A DNA stretch of 64,000 nucleotides from Palsa-343 sp036269135 (GCA_036269135.1 DATASQ010000057.1:71566-135565), one strand, 5' to 3'; positions 42,910 to 51,807 are shown, numbered from the stretch's first letter. Made by a program: numbers and translations. Notes: a model not told the origin generated them from the sequence alone.

Positions 42910-44001
42910 ATGCAGATTCCGCGCCTTGTCGCTCTCCTGGCTTTCGCCCTGCCGCTCGCTGCCCAATCCCATCCCATCTATCCGACCCGCGATCCGCACA
43001 CCTCTGGCTACGTCCACGCAACGCAGCTTCCCGACGGCACCGTCCCGCCTTCGAACCAGGACGGCAACTTCATCCTTGGACCCACCCACACGTCCGCACC
43101 TGCAATGTCCGTCCACCCCGGCGTTCTTCAGGGCCATGTCATCGAATTCACCCTCACCTCCGCCGGCGACCCGTACTACCCGGGCATTGCCCGCGACCCA
43201 GGCACATTCGGCACGCCCGACCCGCACAATCCCGCAAAGCTGGACGTCGCCACCAGTCACGTGCATCCCTGGACGCGCACCGTCGCCGTCTACATCCCCG
43301 CGCAATACAAGCCCGGCACCGCGGCTCCCTTCATCGTTGGCGCTGACGGGCCCGACCGCTCCCTCTTCACCGCTCTCGACAACCTCATCGCCGAACGCAA
43401 AGTCCCCGTCCAGATCGCCATCTCCATCGCCAATGGCGGCGGGGACGCTCAGGGCTCCGAGCGCGGCCTCGAATACGACACCCTGTCCGGCAAGTACGCC
43501 GAGTGGGTCGAGCACGTCGTTCTGCCGCAGGTCGAATCGCGGTGCCATGTCCGCCTTACTCACGACCCCAACGGCCGGGCCGCCATGGGCGGCAGCTCCG
43601 GAGCCGCCGCGGCCTTCATCATGGCCTGGTATCACCCCGAGTGGTACCACCGCGTCCTCAGCTATTCAGGCACCTTCATCAACCAGCAGTGGCCGTGGAA
43701 CCCCGCCACCCCGCAGGGCGCCTGGGGTTTCCCCACCACCATCATCGCCAGCAGTCCTCGCAAACCCATCCGCATCTGGATGGAGGTTGGCGACCGCGAC
43801 CTCTACAACCCCAACGACATGCGCGACGGCATGCACGACTGGGTGCTGGCCAACGAGCAAATGGCAAAGGTCCTTGCCGCAAAGCACTATCACTATCAAT
43901 TTGTGTTTTCCGAAAACGCCGGCCACGTCGACCACGCCACGAAGCTCCAGACTCTCCCGGAAGCCCTCGAATATATATGGCATGGTTACAAATCCCGCTG
44001 A
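42910..44001 (+). CDS. secreted esterase (enterochelin-esterase/Est-A-like alpha/beta hydrolase)
   Basis: A 363-residue exported hydrolase. Signal peptide at 1-20 (MQIPRLVALLAFALPLAAQS). The N-terminal ~100 residues form a carbohydrate-binding-like beta domain; the catalytic part has RTVAVYIPAQYKPGTAAPFIV, the nucleophile elbow GGSSGAAAA, MEVGDRDLYNPN (acid) and NAGHVDHAT (His). A GTG at 42883 is in frame, but the ATG at 42910 gives a clean signal peptide. Substrates of related enzymes include ferulate esters and siderophores. Confidence 0.82.
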   Translation: MQIPRLVALLAFALPLAAQSHPIYPTRDPHTSGYVHATQLPDGTVPPSNQDGNFILGPTHTSAPAMSVHPGVLQGHVIEFTLTSAGDPYYPGIARDPGTFGTPDPHNPAKLDVATSHVHPWTRTVAVYIPAQYKPGTAAPFIVGADGPDRSLFTALDNLIAERKVPVQIAISIANGGGDAQGSERGLEYDTLSGKYAEWVEHVVLPQVESRCHVRLTHDPNGRAAMGGSSGAAAAFIMAWYHPEWYHRVLSYSGTFINQQWPWNPATPQGAWGFPTTIIASSPRKPIRIWMEVGDRDLYNPNDMRDGMHDWVLANEQMAKVLAAKHYHYQFVFSENAGHVDHATKLQTLPEALEYIWHGYKSR

Positions 44002-44026
44002 CCCGGCCCTGCCACCTCGGCAAACA

Positions 44027-44074
44027 AATCACCTGCTCGGCCGCGCGATTCTCCACACCGCCGGGCAGGTGATT
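44027..44074. terminator. long inverted repeat between convergent genes
   Basis: AATCACCTGCTCGG (44027-44040) pairs with CCGGGCAGGTGATT (44061-44074), 13 of 14 bp, with a 20-nt loop. It is between the stop codons of the esterase and the propeller protein and may terminate both; no strong T-run follows on the plus strand, while ATTTGTTTG follows on the minus strand. Confidence 0.45.
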
Positions 44075-44089
44075 CGGACCGGAGTTCTC

Positions 44090-46063
44090 TTACGGCTTCT
44101 TGTACACCGCCAGTCCCCCCGGGCTGTTCGCATTGGATCCCGGCGTAATCGGCGTGCTCGACACCTGTGTCAGATCGCCCGTCGCCGCATCGATGGAGAA
44201 CTGGGTCAGGCCGCCCACGCTTCCGTTGTAGTCGGCGCTGCTCACATACAGGTAGTCTCCCGATGGATCCACCACGATCTGGTTCGGCGATGTCGTTCCA
44301 TTTGTAATCGCCACCGGCGAGCTGCCCAGCTGCGTCAGCGCCCCGCTCGTCGAGTTCAGTGTGTACGCCGATATCGTGTTGTCCGTGTTATTCAGCACGT
44401 AGAAGTATTTTCCTGTCGCCACCGCGCCGGTCGGCGTCCCACCCGCGTCGAACGGTGATCCGGCGATCGGCGTCAGCGGCTCTGCGGTATCGCCCGTCGT
44501 CACCTGGTATCCGTTCACCGCAGCTCCGCAGGCATCGGTTACGTAGACATAACTTCCCGTGGTGTCGAGGCTCACCGAGCTCGGCCCGCAATTCACCTCA
44601 GTCGCGTTGTTCACCCACGTCAGAACCCCGCTTCCGGAGTTCACGGTGAACGTCGCCACATACCACGAGTAGTTCATGTTCACATAGAGGGTCCCCGCCG
44701 GCGCGTCGTACACCACCGCGTCGGCCGTGTTCTCGCAGAACGCCCCGCAGTTCGTCGCCGGAACCGCGAAGGGCGATCCGCTGACCTCGGTGAGCGCGCC
44801 GTTGGTCGCAATCGAATACGCCATCACCGTGCTGCTGGCGTGGCTGGTCACGTAGAGAACCTTGCCCGACGGCCCGATCGCCAGCGAAGTGGGGATATCC
44901 GGCGGCGTCGTGGTCGTCATTGAAGAAAGAGCTCCCGTCGTGGGATTGATCGCATACGCCACGATCTCCCCCGTTGGCTGCCCCGATCCCGATCCTCCGA
45001 TCGCAAACAGCAGGTTCATCGGCTGGTCCACGGCGACCGCATACGGCGTCGCCAGCCCCGTATTGTAGGGCGAGCCCGAGAGCAGCGTCAGCGTCCCGTC
45101 CGTTGCCGATTCGCTAAAGGCAGAGATATTTCCTGCTCCGTTCGTGTTGAGAGGTGAGTTGATCGTGTACACGAACGCCTGGCTCGCCGGCGCATTCACC
45201 GTCAGTGTTGCTGACTCCGTGTTGTTGCCCCCCGCTCCCGTGCAGGCCAGCGTGTAGGTGTCCGTTCCCGCCTGCGCCGGGCTTACCGACTGCGTGCCGC
45301 TGGTCGCCTGCGTCCCGCTCCACGCCCCGCTGGCCGTACACCCCGTCGCATTCGTCGCCGACCACGTCAGCGTCGCGTTTCCGCCCAGCGTGATCGTCGC
45401 CGGCGAGACACCGATCGTCACCACCACCGGCGCCACTGCCGCCGCGTTCACCGTCAGCGTCGCAGCATTGCTGGCCGAACCTCCCGCTCCCGTGCACGTA
45501 AGCGTGTACGTCGCCGTCCCGGTACTGGCCGGTGTTTCCGTAGCCGTGCCGCTGGTCGCCTGCGTCCCGCTCCACGCCCCGCTCGCCGTGCACGAGGTCG
45601 CGTTTGTCGACGACCACGTCAGCGTCGCGTTTCCGCCCAGGGTGATCGTCGCCGGTGAGACACCGATCGTCACCACCGGCGCCACTGCCGCCGCATTCAC
45701 GGTCAGCGTCGCGGCACTGCTGCCCGAACCTCCCGCTCCCGTGCACGTAAGCGTATAGGTCTTCGTCCCGGTGCTGGCCGGCGTCTCCGCAGCCGTGCCG
45801 CTGGTCGGTTCCGCGCCGCTCCACGCCCCGCTTGCTGTGCACGAGGTCGCATTCGTCGACGACCACGTCAGCGTCGTGCTCCCTCCCAGCGTAATGCTGG
45901 TCGGACTCGCCGTGATCGTCACGGCTGGAGAGCTGTGGTCACCGTGCGACCCACAGGCCAGTGGGATACCGCAGAGAATCCCCACCGCAATGGCCGGCAC
46001 GATGTGTTGGACTAAATTGCAGAGCATTCCATAGGAGCGGCTTCCAGTCGCCCGAGCAGACAT
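44090..46063 (-). CDS. exported protein with three Ig-like repeats and a beta-propeller
   Basis: A 657-residue exported protein. Start at 46063 is supported by AGGAGGAAG a few nt upstream. The N-terminus carries a hydrophobic signal (~14-37). Residues 48-123, 130-205 and 214-290 are three near-identical Ig-like repeats (ITLGGNATLTWSSTNAT, CTASGAWSG, YTLTCTGAGG), followed from ~295 by seven-bladed-propeller-type repeats as in YncE/lactonase-like proteins (VAVDQPMNLLFAIGG, GPSGKVLYVTSH, DPSGDYLYVSS). Probably a surface adhesin or binding protein; the propeller could also be enzymatic, but no catalytic set is evident. Confidence 0.82.
   Translation of the reverse strand: MSARATGSRSYGMLCNLVQHIVPAIAVGILCGIPLACGSHGDHSSPAVTITASPTSITLGGSTTLTWSSTNATSCTASGAWSGAEPTSGTAAETPASTGTKTYTLTCTGAGGSGSSAATLTVNAAAVAPVVTIGVSPATITLGGNATLTWSSTNATSCTASGAWSGTQATSGTATETPASTGTATYTLTCTGAGGSASNAATLTVNAAAVAPVVVTIGVSPATITLGGNATLTWSATNATGCTASGAWSGTQATSGTQSVSPAQAGTDTYTLACTGAGGNNTESATLTVNAPASQAFVYTINSPLNTNGAGNISAFSESATDGTLTLLSGSPYNTGLATPYAVAVDQPMNLLFAIGGSGSGQPTGEIVAYAINPTTGALSSMTTTTPPDIPTSLAIGPSGKVLYVTSHASSTVMAYSIATNGALTEVSGSPFAVPATNCGAFCENTADAVVYDAPAGTLYVNMNYSWYVATFTVNSGSGVLTWVNNATEVNCGPSSVSLDTTGSYVYVTDACGAAVNGYQVTTGDTAEPLTPIAGSPFDAGGTPTGAVATGKYFYVLNNTDNTISAYTLNSTSGALTQLGSSPVAITNGTTSPNQIVVDPSGDYLYVSSADYNGSVGGLTQFSIDAATGDLTQVSSTPITPGSNANSPGGLAVYKKP
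45194..45922 (-). repeat. three tandem Ig-like coding repeats
   Basis: Repeat units at 45695-45922, 45449-45676 and 45194-45424 (minus strand). Units 1 and 2 share long runs of identical DNA as well as protein, indicating recent duplication. Confidence 0.85.
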
Positions 46064-46478
46064 GAATGTGCTTCCTCCTGATCTTGATTGGGGAATTCAC
46101 TTTCATGTGACAAAAAGGGCCGGGATGTTCCTGAGACTGCGGACGAACCCGAACCTCCGTGCGGCCCAGCGTCGGAATTCACATCAGGGAGTCGGCGATT
46201 CCCGGTGCCATCGTGTTTCTGCGCAGCGCAGAAAGGAGAGCCCATTCCTATCGCCAGGTAAAGATGCCTCTCGACTCGGCATCGGCCGGCCGGTACCTTC
46301 GTACCCCCATCGCGTACGATTTCTCCTTGCCTTTGGGAACACGGCCAGCCACACCAAAAAGCGAAAAGCCCTGTCCGAGTCCCGAACAGGGCTTTTCCCT
46401 TTGCCCTCCACTCAGGTGGAGGTTCTCCGCTCCAGGAGACGCTGCCCCTGGAAAACGGGCGATTTCTTCCGTGCGGCC
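46064..46478. other. 415-bp spacer between pyk and the Ig/propeller gene
   Basis: Contains the pyk terminator (46352-46396) and, to its left, the presumed leader and promoter of the Ig/propeller gene. A short TTTCTGCGCAGCGCAGAAA palindrome lies at 46217-46235. I compared the leader by eye with the cyclic-di-GMP-I riboswitch pattern and found no match. Confidence 0.5.
46352..46396 (-). terminator. intrinsic terminator downstream of pyk
   Basis: AAAAGCCCTGT (46364-46374) pairs with ACAGGGCTTTT (46386-46396), an 11-bp stem with an 11-nt loop. On the minus strand it is followed by CGCTTTTTGG. Confidence 0.8.
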
Positions 46479-48041
46479 CTACTTCCGGCGCGCCACTTTC
46501 TTTGCTGTCCTGGCTGGTTTCGCTGCCTTCCCAGCCTTCTTCGCTGGCTTCTCGCCGTCGCTGCCGCCCGCGCCGTCCACCCGATCCCCCAGCACATGCA
46601 GCCGCAGGAAATTCGTCGATCCGGATCGCGACCGCGTTCCGGCAACAATGCCCACAATCTCCCTCGGCTTGGCAAAGCCCAGGGCTTCCAGTGTGGTTTC
46701 CGCGTGATCCACCATCTGCTCCGCCGTGAGCAGTTTGGGGCATCGGATGGGATGGACGCCCCACAACAGCGCCATCCGATGAATCACCGCATCGATGCTG
46801 GACAGGGCATAAATCGGCGGCTTCGGCCGATACTTCGACAGCTGCCGCGCCGTCGTTCCCGACTCGGTAAAGACGGCAATCGCGCTCACGTCCAGATCTT
46901 CCGCGGCGTGCGCCGCCGACTCGCAGATGGTTTCCGCAATCGACAGCCGCACCCGGTTGTGGTGCAGCTCCGGTGACGCGCTGTCGCGAATGTTGGACTC
47001 TGTTTCGCTGACGATCTTGGCCATCATTTTGACCGCCTCGACCGGATATTTTCCCGCCGCGGTCTCCGCCGACAGCATCACCGCATCGGTTCCGTCGTAG
47101 ATCGCGTTGGCCACGTCGCTGGCTTCGGCCCGCGTCGGCCGCGGGTTCTCGATCATCGACTCCAGCATCTGCGTCGCCGTGATCACCGGCTTCCGATACT
47201 CCGCCGCGCGCCGGATGACGTGCTTCTGGATTGCCGGCACCTTCTCCGGCGGCATTTCCACTCCCAGATCGCCGCGCGCCACCATCACGCCGTCGGCGTT
47301 CTCCAGAATCGCTTCCAGGTTCTCGATGGCCTGCGGCTTCTCCAGCTTGGCGATCACCCAGGTTTCGAGCCCCAGCGCCGCCACGCGGAATTTCACGTGC
47401 CGGATATCCTCCGCCGTGCGCACGAACGACACCGCGATCGCGTCGATCCCGTGCTTCATCCCGAACTCCAGATCTTCCTCGTCTTTGTCGGTCAGCGACG
47501 GCACGCGTACCGGAATTCCCGGCAGATTGATGCCCTTGTGTTCGCCGAGCATGCCGCCGTTGATGACTTCGCATTCCACGTCTTCGCCGGGAATCTCCAG
47601 CACCCGCAGCTCGATCAGGCCGTCCGACAGCAAAATGCGCGCGCCCGGCTCCAGATTCTCGGCCAGCGTGGGAAACGTCGTGGCAATCACACTGGAGCTT
47701 CCCAGAATGTCGCGCGGCGTGATCCTCAGCCCCTGCCCGGCCTTTAGCTGTACCGGAATCCGGTTCTTCAGCCGTCCCGTGCGGATCTTCGGCCCCTGCA
47801 GATCGCCGAGGATGCAGATGCTGCGTCCCTCTTCCCGCTCCACCTTGCGCACCATTTCGATGAGCTTGAGTTTTTCCGGGTGCGTTCCGTGCGAAAAGTT
47901 CAGGCGCGCTACGTCCAGACCGGCACGCAGCAGTTCGCGAAACACGGTTTCATTCGACGAAGCGGGACCGAGCGTGGCCACAATCTTGGCGCGCCGCGGA
48001 TTTTCCGACAGGAGGCCAGGCCCTGACAGCGAAAAGTTCAT
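46479..48041 (-). CDS. pyk: pyruvate kinase with basic C-terminal tail
   Basis: Converts phosphoenolpyruvate and ADP to pyruvate and ATP. The 520-residue product has RRAKIVATLGPAS, RLNFSHGTH, DLQGPKIRTG, the active-site lysine segment WVIAKLEKPQAIENL, MVARGDLGVEMP and MLSAETAAGKYP. After the regular enzyme ends near residue 490 there is a Lys/Ala-rich tail (KPAKKAGKAAKPARTAKK) like histone H1 or bacterial histone-like tails, which most pyruvate kinases lack. A terminator follows the stop. Confidence 0.97.
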   Translation of the reverse strand: MNFSLSGPGLLSENPRRAKIVATLGPASSNETVFRELLRAGLDVARLNFSHGTHPEKLKLIEMVRKVEREEGRSICILGDLQGPKIRTGRLKNRIPVQLKAGQGLRITPRDILGSSSVIATTFPTLAENLEPGARILLSDGLIELRVLEIPGEDVECEVINGGMLGEHKGINLPGIPVRVPSLTDKDEEDLEFGMKHGIDAIAVSFVRTAEDIRHVKFRVAALGLETWVIAKLEKPQAIENLEAILENADGVMVARGDLGVEMPPEKVPAIQKHVIRRAAEYRKPVITATQMLESMIENPRPTRAEASDVANAIYDGTDAVMLSAETAAGKYPVEAVKMMAKIVSETESNIRDSASPELHHNRVRLSIAETICESAAHAAEDLDVSAIAVFTESGTTARQLSKYRPKPPIYALSSIDAVIHRMALLWGVHPIRCPKLLTAEQMVDHAETTLEALGFAKPREIVGIVAGTRSRSGSTNFLRLHVLGDRVDGAGGSDGEKPAKKAGKAAKPARTAKKVARRK

Positions 48042-48139
48042 CCATCCCCCAAAAAACGTTGTAAGGATTCAAATCGAAAACGACCACGTGGAGACTCTGG
48101 GTTGTCCCACCCTGATTTTACCGTGCGCGCCGCCCCTCT

Positions 48140-49156
48140 TCATACCGCCCGGGGTGGAATCAGTCCTTCGCCGGCCTCCAGCGCCGTGAATTGCCCCGGG
48201 ATCACCGCCTCTCCCGAGAGTGAGGGCCTGCTCGCCAGACCTGAACGCGGGAACACCTGAGCATTAATCTCCGCACCCATCAAAATGCTGAGCGAGACCA
48301 TGTACAGCCACACCAGTGTGGCGATTCCGGCTCCCAGCGAGCCATAGACCAGCGAATAATGCCCAAAGCGGATTACGTACCACCCATACAGCAGCGTGGA
48401 GAGAAACCAGGTCGCCGTGGCGATGGCTGCCCCCGGCAAAGTCTCCCGCCACTGCACGCGCCTTTCCGCCCAGCGTTCGCGGCCAGGCGGCAGTTCTTCC
48501 CTTGGCACGCCAAAGTGATACACCACCATCAGCGACAGCACGCTGGCCAGCGCGGCGATGACCCACCGCACCAAACGCCAGCCCACCACGACGTAGTTGT
48601 GCAGGTCGTGGCCGGAATTCTCGATCATCCACCGCTCAATCACATGACCGAAGGCCAGAAACACTGTCGCGGTCGCCATGGGCACCATCGTTCCCGGCAC
48701 CAGCAGCAAGGCCACCACCCGCTCGCGCCAGAATCCCCACACGCCGCGGGGCAAACGGTAGGCTCGCCGGAAACCCTCCATGAGCGAGAGCAGAACACCC
48801 ATCGCGGCAAACAGGCTGATGAAGGCCGAGGCCCACACGATCCGCACCGAGCGCGCGTGGTTGATCACGAAATACATCTGGACCAGCTGCATGGTGTCGG
48901 GCGGCAGAATGCGTTCAAATCCGCCGCGCAACAGGCCCCGGACGTCGCCCTGGGACGGCATCATGGCAAAGATTGTGGTTACCACCAGCAGGGCGGGAAA
49001 GATGCTGAGAATGGCCGAATAGGCGGCCGCTTTGGCCATCGAAAACACGCTGTGGCCAAAGGCCGACCAGATCGCCCTCCGCACATGGTGAAAAAGGCGC
49101 AGCATCCGTTCCACAGTATCCGTCACTTGTGACGAGGGCGAAGACGAAAAAGTCAC
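48140..49156 (-). CDS. YihY/BrkB-family inner-membrane protein
   Basis: A 338-residue protein with six hydrophobic segments and the YihY landmarks AAAYSAILSIFPALLVV, LLSLMEGFRRAYRLPRG, RWVIAALASVLSLMVVYHFG and GSLGAGIATLVWLYMVSLSILMGAEINA. Once thought to be RNase BN, the family has no proven enzymatic activity and is probably a transporter. It follows the thioredoxin-like gene on the same strand (23-nt gap). Confidence 0.92.
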   Translation of the reverse strand: MTFSSSPSSQVTDTVERMLRLFHHVRRAIWSAFGHSVFSMAKAAAYSAILSIFPALLVVTTIFAMMPSQGDVRGLLRGGFERILPPDTMQLVQMYFVINHARSVRIVWASAFISLFAAMGVLLSLMEGFRRAYRLPRGVWGFWRERVVALLLVPGTMVPMATATVFLAFGHVIERWMIENSGHDLHNYVVVGWRLVRWVIAALASVLSLMVVYHFGVPREELPPGRERWAERRVQWRETLPGAAIATATWFLSTLLYGWYVIRFGHYSLVYGSLGAGIATLVWLYMVSLSILMGAEINAQVFPRSGLASRPSLSGEAVIPGQFTALEAGEGLIPPRAV

Positions 49157-49179
49157 TGCAGAATTAATTTCGCAGCCAG

Positions 49180-49716
49180 TTAGCTACTAATCTTCCATTG
49201 TTGCAGCAGCGCCGTCACCGCAGCCGGATCGACCCGGCCCATGGACGAGAACTCACCGCCATTCTGGCTGTAAAGGACGTGCCCCTGCGCGTCCACGATG
49301 GCCAGCGCGGGCACGCCGTGGCGCAGCGTCACGCCATACTGGTTCGCCAGCGCCACATTGTGGTCCAGATGGCCGACATCGATGTCCACGACGATGTAGC
49401 TCTGGTCGATCAACCCGGCATTGGGCGGCTGGTGAAAGTAGTAGTCCAGGATCTGGCAGTCGCCGCACCAGTTCCCGCCGAAATCCAGCAGGACCCGCTT
49501 GTGCTGCCGCCCCGCTTCGGCCAGCGCGTCGCGCACCTGCGCCGCCGCGTCGGCAGCGGGATTGAAAATCGCGTGCACCTGAAAGGGAGAGGCCGTGGTC
49601 GCCGGCACTTCCGATGAGTTGCAGGCGATCAGCGTCAGCGCCGGTGCCCCGAGAAGGGCCAGAGCGAGAACGCGACTCGTCAGGTAAAGCAGCTTTCGTT
49701 CAGTCGTCTGTGTCAT
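49180..49716 (-). CDS. thioredoxin-fold lipoprotein
   Basis: A 178-residue protein with a lipobox LIAC (cysteine 32) and a thioredoxin fold: VLLDFGGNWCGDCQILDYYF carries a C84-G-D-C87 redox pair, and HGVPAL supplies the cis-proline. CGDC in place of CGPC occurs in several periplasmic thiol-disulphide proteins that handle folding or cytochrome maturation. It is anchored in the periplasm, and belongs to a minus-strand run with the Kdo hydroxylase and YihY genes. Confidence 0.88.
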   Translation of the reverse strand: MTQTTERKLLYLTSRVLALALLGAPALTLIACNSSEVPATTASPFQVHAIFNPAADAAAQVRDALAEAGRQHKRVLLDFGGNWCGDCQILDYYFHQPPNAGLIDQSYIVVDIDVGHLDHNVALANQYGVTLRHGVPALAIVDAQGHVLYSQNGGEFSSMGRVDPAAVTALLQQWKISS

Positions 49717-49800
49717 GCCAGGAAAGGGTGTGGACGGCTTTCGCCTACAACAGGATGCCAGAAGGACGTCCGCGGTCGCACATTATGAGCGTGCCTCCGA

Positions 49801-50712
49801 TCAGGTCAACCGCGCCTGGATCAGCTCTTCCAGCACTCGGAGGGGCGAAATCTCCGGCCTCACCATGGCTTCCATCGGCACCAGAAAGGTCTGTTCCAGC
49901 GCATACTGCCCGGCCAGCACCGCGTGTGGAACCGTATCCGTGTAAACCATCCAGCTCGATCCCGGGGGGAACTGGAACGGGTATTTGGGGCATTCGGCCT
50001 GCCAGCGCGGATTCTCTTTCAGGAAGTTGTGAAACCGCATCATGAATTCGTCGTAGGGTGAGCGCTTCAGCGAGGGAATCGCGGCACCGAGGCCAAGCGT
50101 GCACGCGGCCGACTTGCCCAGCCGTGCAAGGGCAGAATCCGGACCGGGAGCGATCTGGCTGGGAACGAACTGCCGAACCGTCTCCGCAAACGGATCGCTC
50201 ACCACCCAGTCGCGTGTGCGCGCCGGATGAATATTGTTGAAGAAGCGCAGAATGCGCGCGCCGTGTGTCGGCCGCGTCGGAAATGCGTCGGTATGCAGCA
50301 GGTCGTTCCGCCGCCGCAGGGGCAGGTCGCGGCCCTGTTCCTCCTGGGGACGAAAGCTGGCATAGTCCAGCTTCCAGTGTTCCGGGTACGGCGAGAGAAA
50401 TCCGCCCAGAAACTGCACCACCGAGGCGGAATAGCGCCGCATGATTGCCTGCAGGCGCTCCACCGCGGCCGAGCTGGCGGTCTTCGTATCCACGCCGCTC
50501 AGGCGATCGATCTTTGGTTTATAAGCGATGTTTTTGTGCAGCGAACTATCCGTCTGCTGCTGCCCCAGCAGGAAGCCCGCGTCGTCGGGCATCAGAGGAA
50601 CCGGCGTCTGCGGAAAATAGAGGATGTCTCCCGCTTCGAGGCGGGCGCACCACGCGCGCGCTTCTTCCGGCGACGGATGGATGCGGTCAGCCGGAATCGG
50701 AACCACCGCCAT
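49801..50712 (-). CDS. kdoO: Kdo hydroxylase (LPS-modifying dioxygenase)
   Basis: A 303-residue non-haem iron/2-oxoglutarate-type oxygenase of the Kdo hydroxylase family, which adds a hydroxyl to 3-deoxy-D-manno-octulosonic acid of the lipopolysaccharide inner core to give Ko. Motifs match: EAGDILYFPQTP, LHTDAFPTRPTHGARILRFFNN (H140 and D142), YDEFMMRFHNFLK and GSSWMVYTDTVPHAVLAGQYALEQTF (H263). The start at 50712 shares one base with the stop of the small membrane protein upstream (TGATG), so the two are translationally coupled. Confidence 0.9.
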   Translation of the reverse strand: MAVVPIPADRIHPSPEEARAWCARLEAGDILYFPQTPVPLMPDDAGFLLGQQQTDSSLHKNIAYKPKIDRLSGVDTKTASSAAVERLQAIMRRYSASVVQFLGGFLSPYPEHWKLDYASFRPQEEQGRDLPLRRRNDLLHTDAFPTRPTHGARILRFFNNIHPARTRDWVVSDPFAETVRQFVPSQIAPGPDSALARLGKSAACTLGLGAAIPSLKRSPYDEFMMRFHNFLKENPRWQAECPKYPFQFPPGSSWMVYTDTVPHAVLAGQYALEQTFLVPMEAMVRPEISPLRVLEELIQARLT

Positions 50713-50999
50713 CAGGCCGCCCCCGCGAATCTGCGACGAACCCAGACGGAGGTAAAGAACGCGAATCCGAACACCATGACCACGACGCCGATGGGGAAGG
50801 CAATGTAGCGATACGAGTCCGCGTAGTTGATCTGCTGGTGCGCCAGAGTGTTCCAGAAAAGCAGTCCCATAATCGCCAGGAAACAGGTGCCGAAGAAGGC
50901 GAAGAACCCGGCGGCGATCGAGAGCAGGACGCACGAAAAGAGGCCGAAGTCGCCCAGCGGAATGCCCAGAAGCCGCGTGGGCTGCGGATTGGCCGTCAT
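50712..50999 (-). CDS. small two-helix membrane protein coupled to Kdo hydroxylase
   Basis: A 95-residue protein with two long hydrophobic segments (about 17-46, FGLFSCVLLSIAAGFFAFFG, and about 64-87, YIAFPIGVVVMVFGFAFFTS) joined by a polar loop. GAGGAG is 8 nt before the ATG. Its stop overlaps the kdoO start by one base. I do not recognise a family; the coupling suggests a role at the same membrane, perhaps anchoring the hydroxylase or supplying electrons. Confidence 0.65.
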   Translation of the reverse strand: MTANPQPTRLLGIPLGDFGLFSCVLLSIAAGFFAFFGTCFLAIMGLLFWNTLAHQQINYADSYRYIAFPIGVVVMVFGFAFFTSVWVRRRFAGAA

Positions 51000-51018
51000 A
51001 CCCAAACTCCTCGTCAGC

Positions 51019-51024
51019 TAGAAT
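51019..51024 (+). promoter_or_regulatory. candidate -10 element (TAGAAT), leaderless type
   Basis: TAGAAT, one base from TATAAT, ends 8 nt before the ATG at 51033. Only 33 bp separate this start from the divergent small-membrane-protein start. Confidence 0.4.
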
Positions 51025-51032
51025 ACAGACTT

Positions 51033-51779
51033 ATGGCCGGAGCCGCCCAGATTCCCCTGTATGCCGCGACAAAAGTTGCCCAGGAAGCCGCGGTCCGCCA
51101 GGCGGACAACGGCATGTGCTATGCCGTTTTCGGCGAGGTGCATACCGCCCAGACTGAGCTGGAGCGGATCGTGCAGGCGGTGCCGGCGGTGGTTGCCGGA
51201 GCGCTCCGCCAGCGCGCCTGGTATTTCGTTCCGCTGGCTATCGGCGAAAACGACGACACGGTCGTGGCCCCGGATTATTCGGTCGATCTCGGCGATCGTG
51301 CCATCTGCCACCGCAATGTGCGTTTTGGCGGCTCGGAGTGCATCTTTATCTCCACCCGCCTCATGCAGGACCGCTTTGCCCTGGCTTTCGAATTTCTGAT
51401 CAATGTCGGCCACCATTTCGTGGACGTGGTCGGCGTCCCGCAGAGCTTTGCCGATCTCATCTGGTCGCAGGCCATGGCCGATGTTCGGGGAGAAACCAGC
51501 CACGATGCCTGGGAGAGCCGCCGACGGGCTCTGGACGGCAGCCGTGGCGGGGCTGTCGACGAGAAGGCGAAGACCAGCTTCTTCGAATCCGCTTTCGCCG
51601 ACACGCTGGCCATCTATATGCTGTCGCTCACCCTCGACTTCGATTACGCCGATCTGCGCGAACGCGAGTATCCCCTGCTGGCCGCGCCGGCGCTGGCCGA
51701 ACGCCTGCGCCACGCTGCCGAGTTGTTCCCTCCCAATCAGGGCTACGAATTCGAAATTCGGTACCGGCGGCGTTCGTAA
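51033..51779 (+). CDS. conserved-looking hypothetical protein
   Basis: A 248-residue, soluble, acidic protein that I cannot assign. It has even codon use and several well-formed secondary-structure blocks, for example TELERIVQAVPAVVAGAL, DRFALAFEFLINVGHHFVDVVG and SFFESAFADTLAIYMLSLTLDFDYADLRERE, and no signal peptide. Two adjacent histidines (GHH) in a hydrophobic helix could be metal-binding. The open frame runs far upstream, but 51033 is the start that clears the divergent gene. Confidence 0.68.
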   Translation: MAGAAQIPLYAATKVAQEAAVRQADNGMCYAVFGEVHTAQTELERIVQAVPAVVAGALRQRAWYFVPLAIGENDDTVVAPDYSVDLGDRAICHRNVRFGGSECIFISTRLMQDRFALAFEFLINVGHHFVDVVGVPQSFADLIWSQAMADVRGETSHDAWESRRRALDGSRGGAVDEKAKTSFFESAFADTLAIYMLSLTLDFDYADLREREYPLLAAPALAERLRHAAELFPPNQGYEFEIRYRRRS

Positions 51780-51807
51780 AAGCCGCGGCGGCGGGGCGCA
51801 TTTGTAC

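Noticed and set aside
45194..45922. Repeats considered as a CRISPR array
   Set aside because: The units are ~230 bp, in frame, and encode Ig-like domains; there are no short identical repeats with unique spacers.
46064..46350. Leader of the Ig/propeller gene considered as a cyclic-di-GMP riboswitch
   Set aside because: The conserved core sequences of that riboswitch are not visible on the minus strand.
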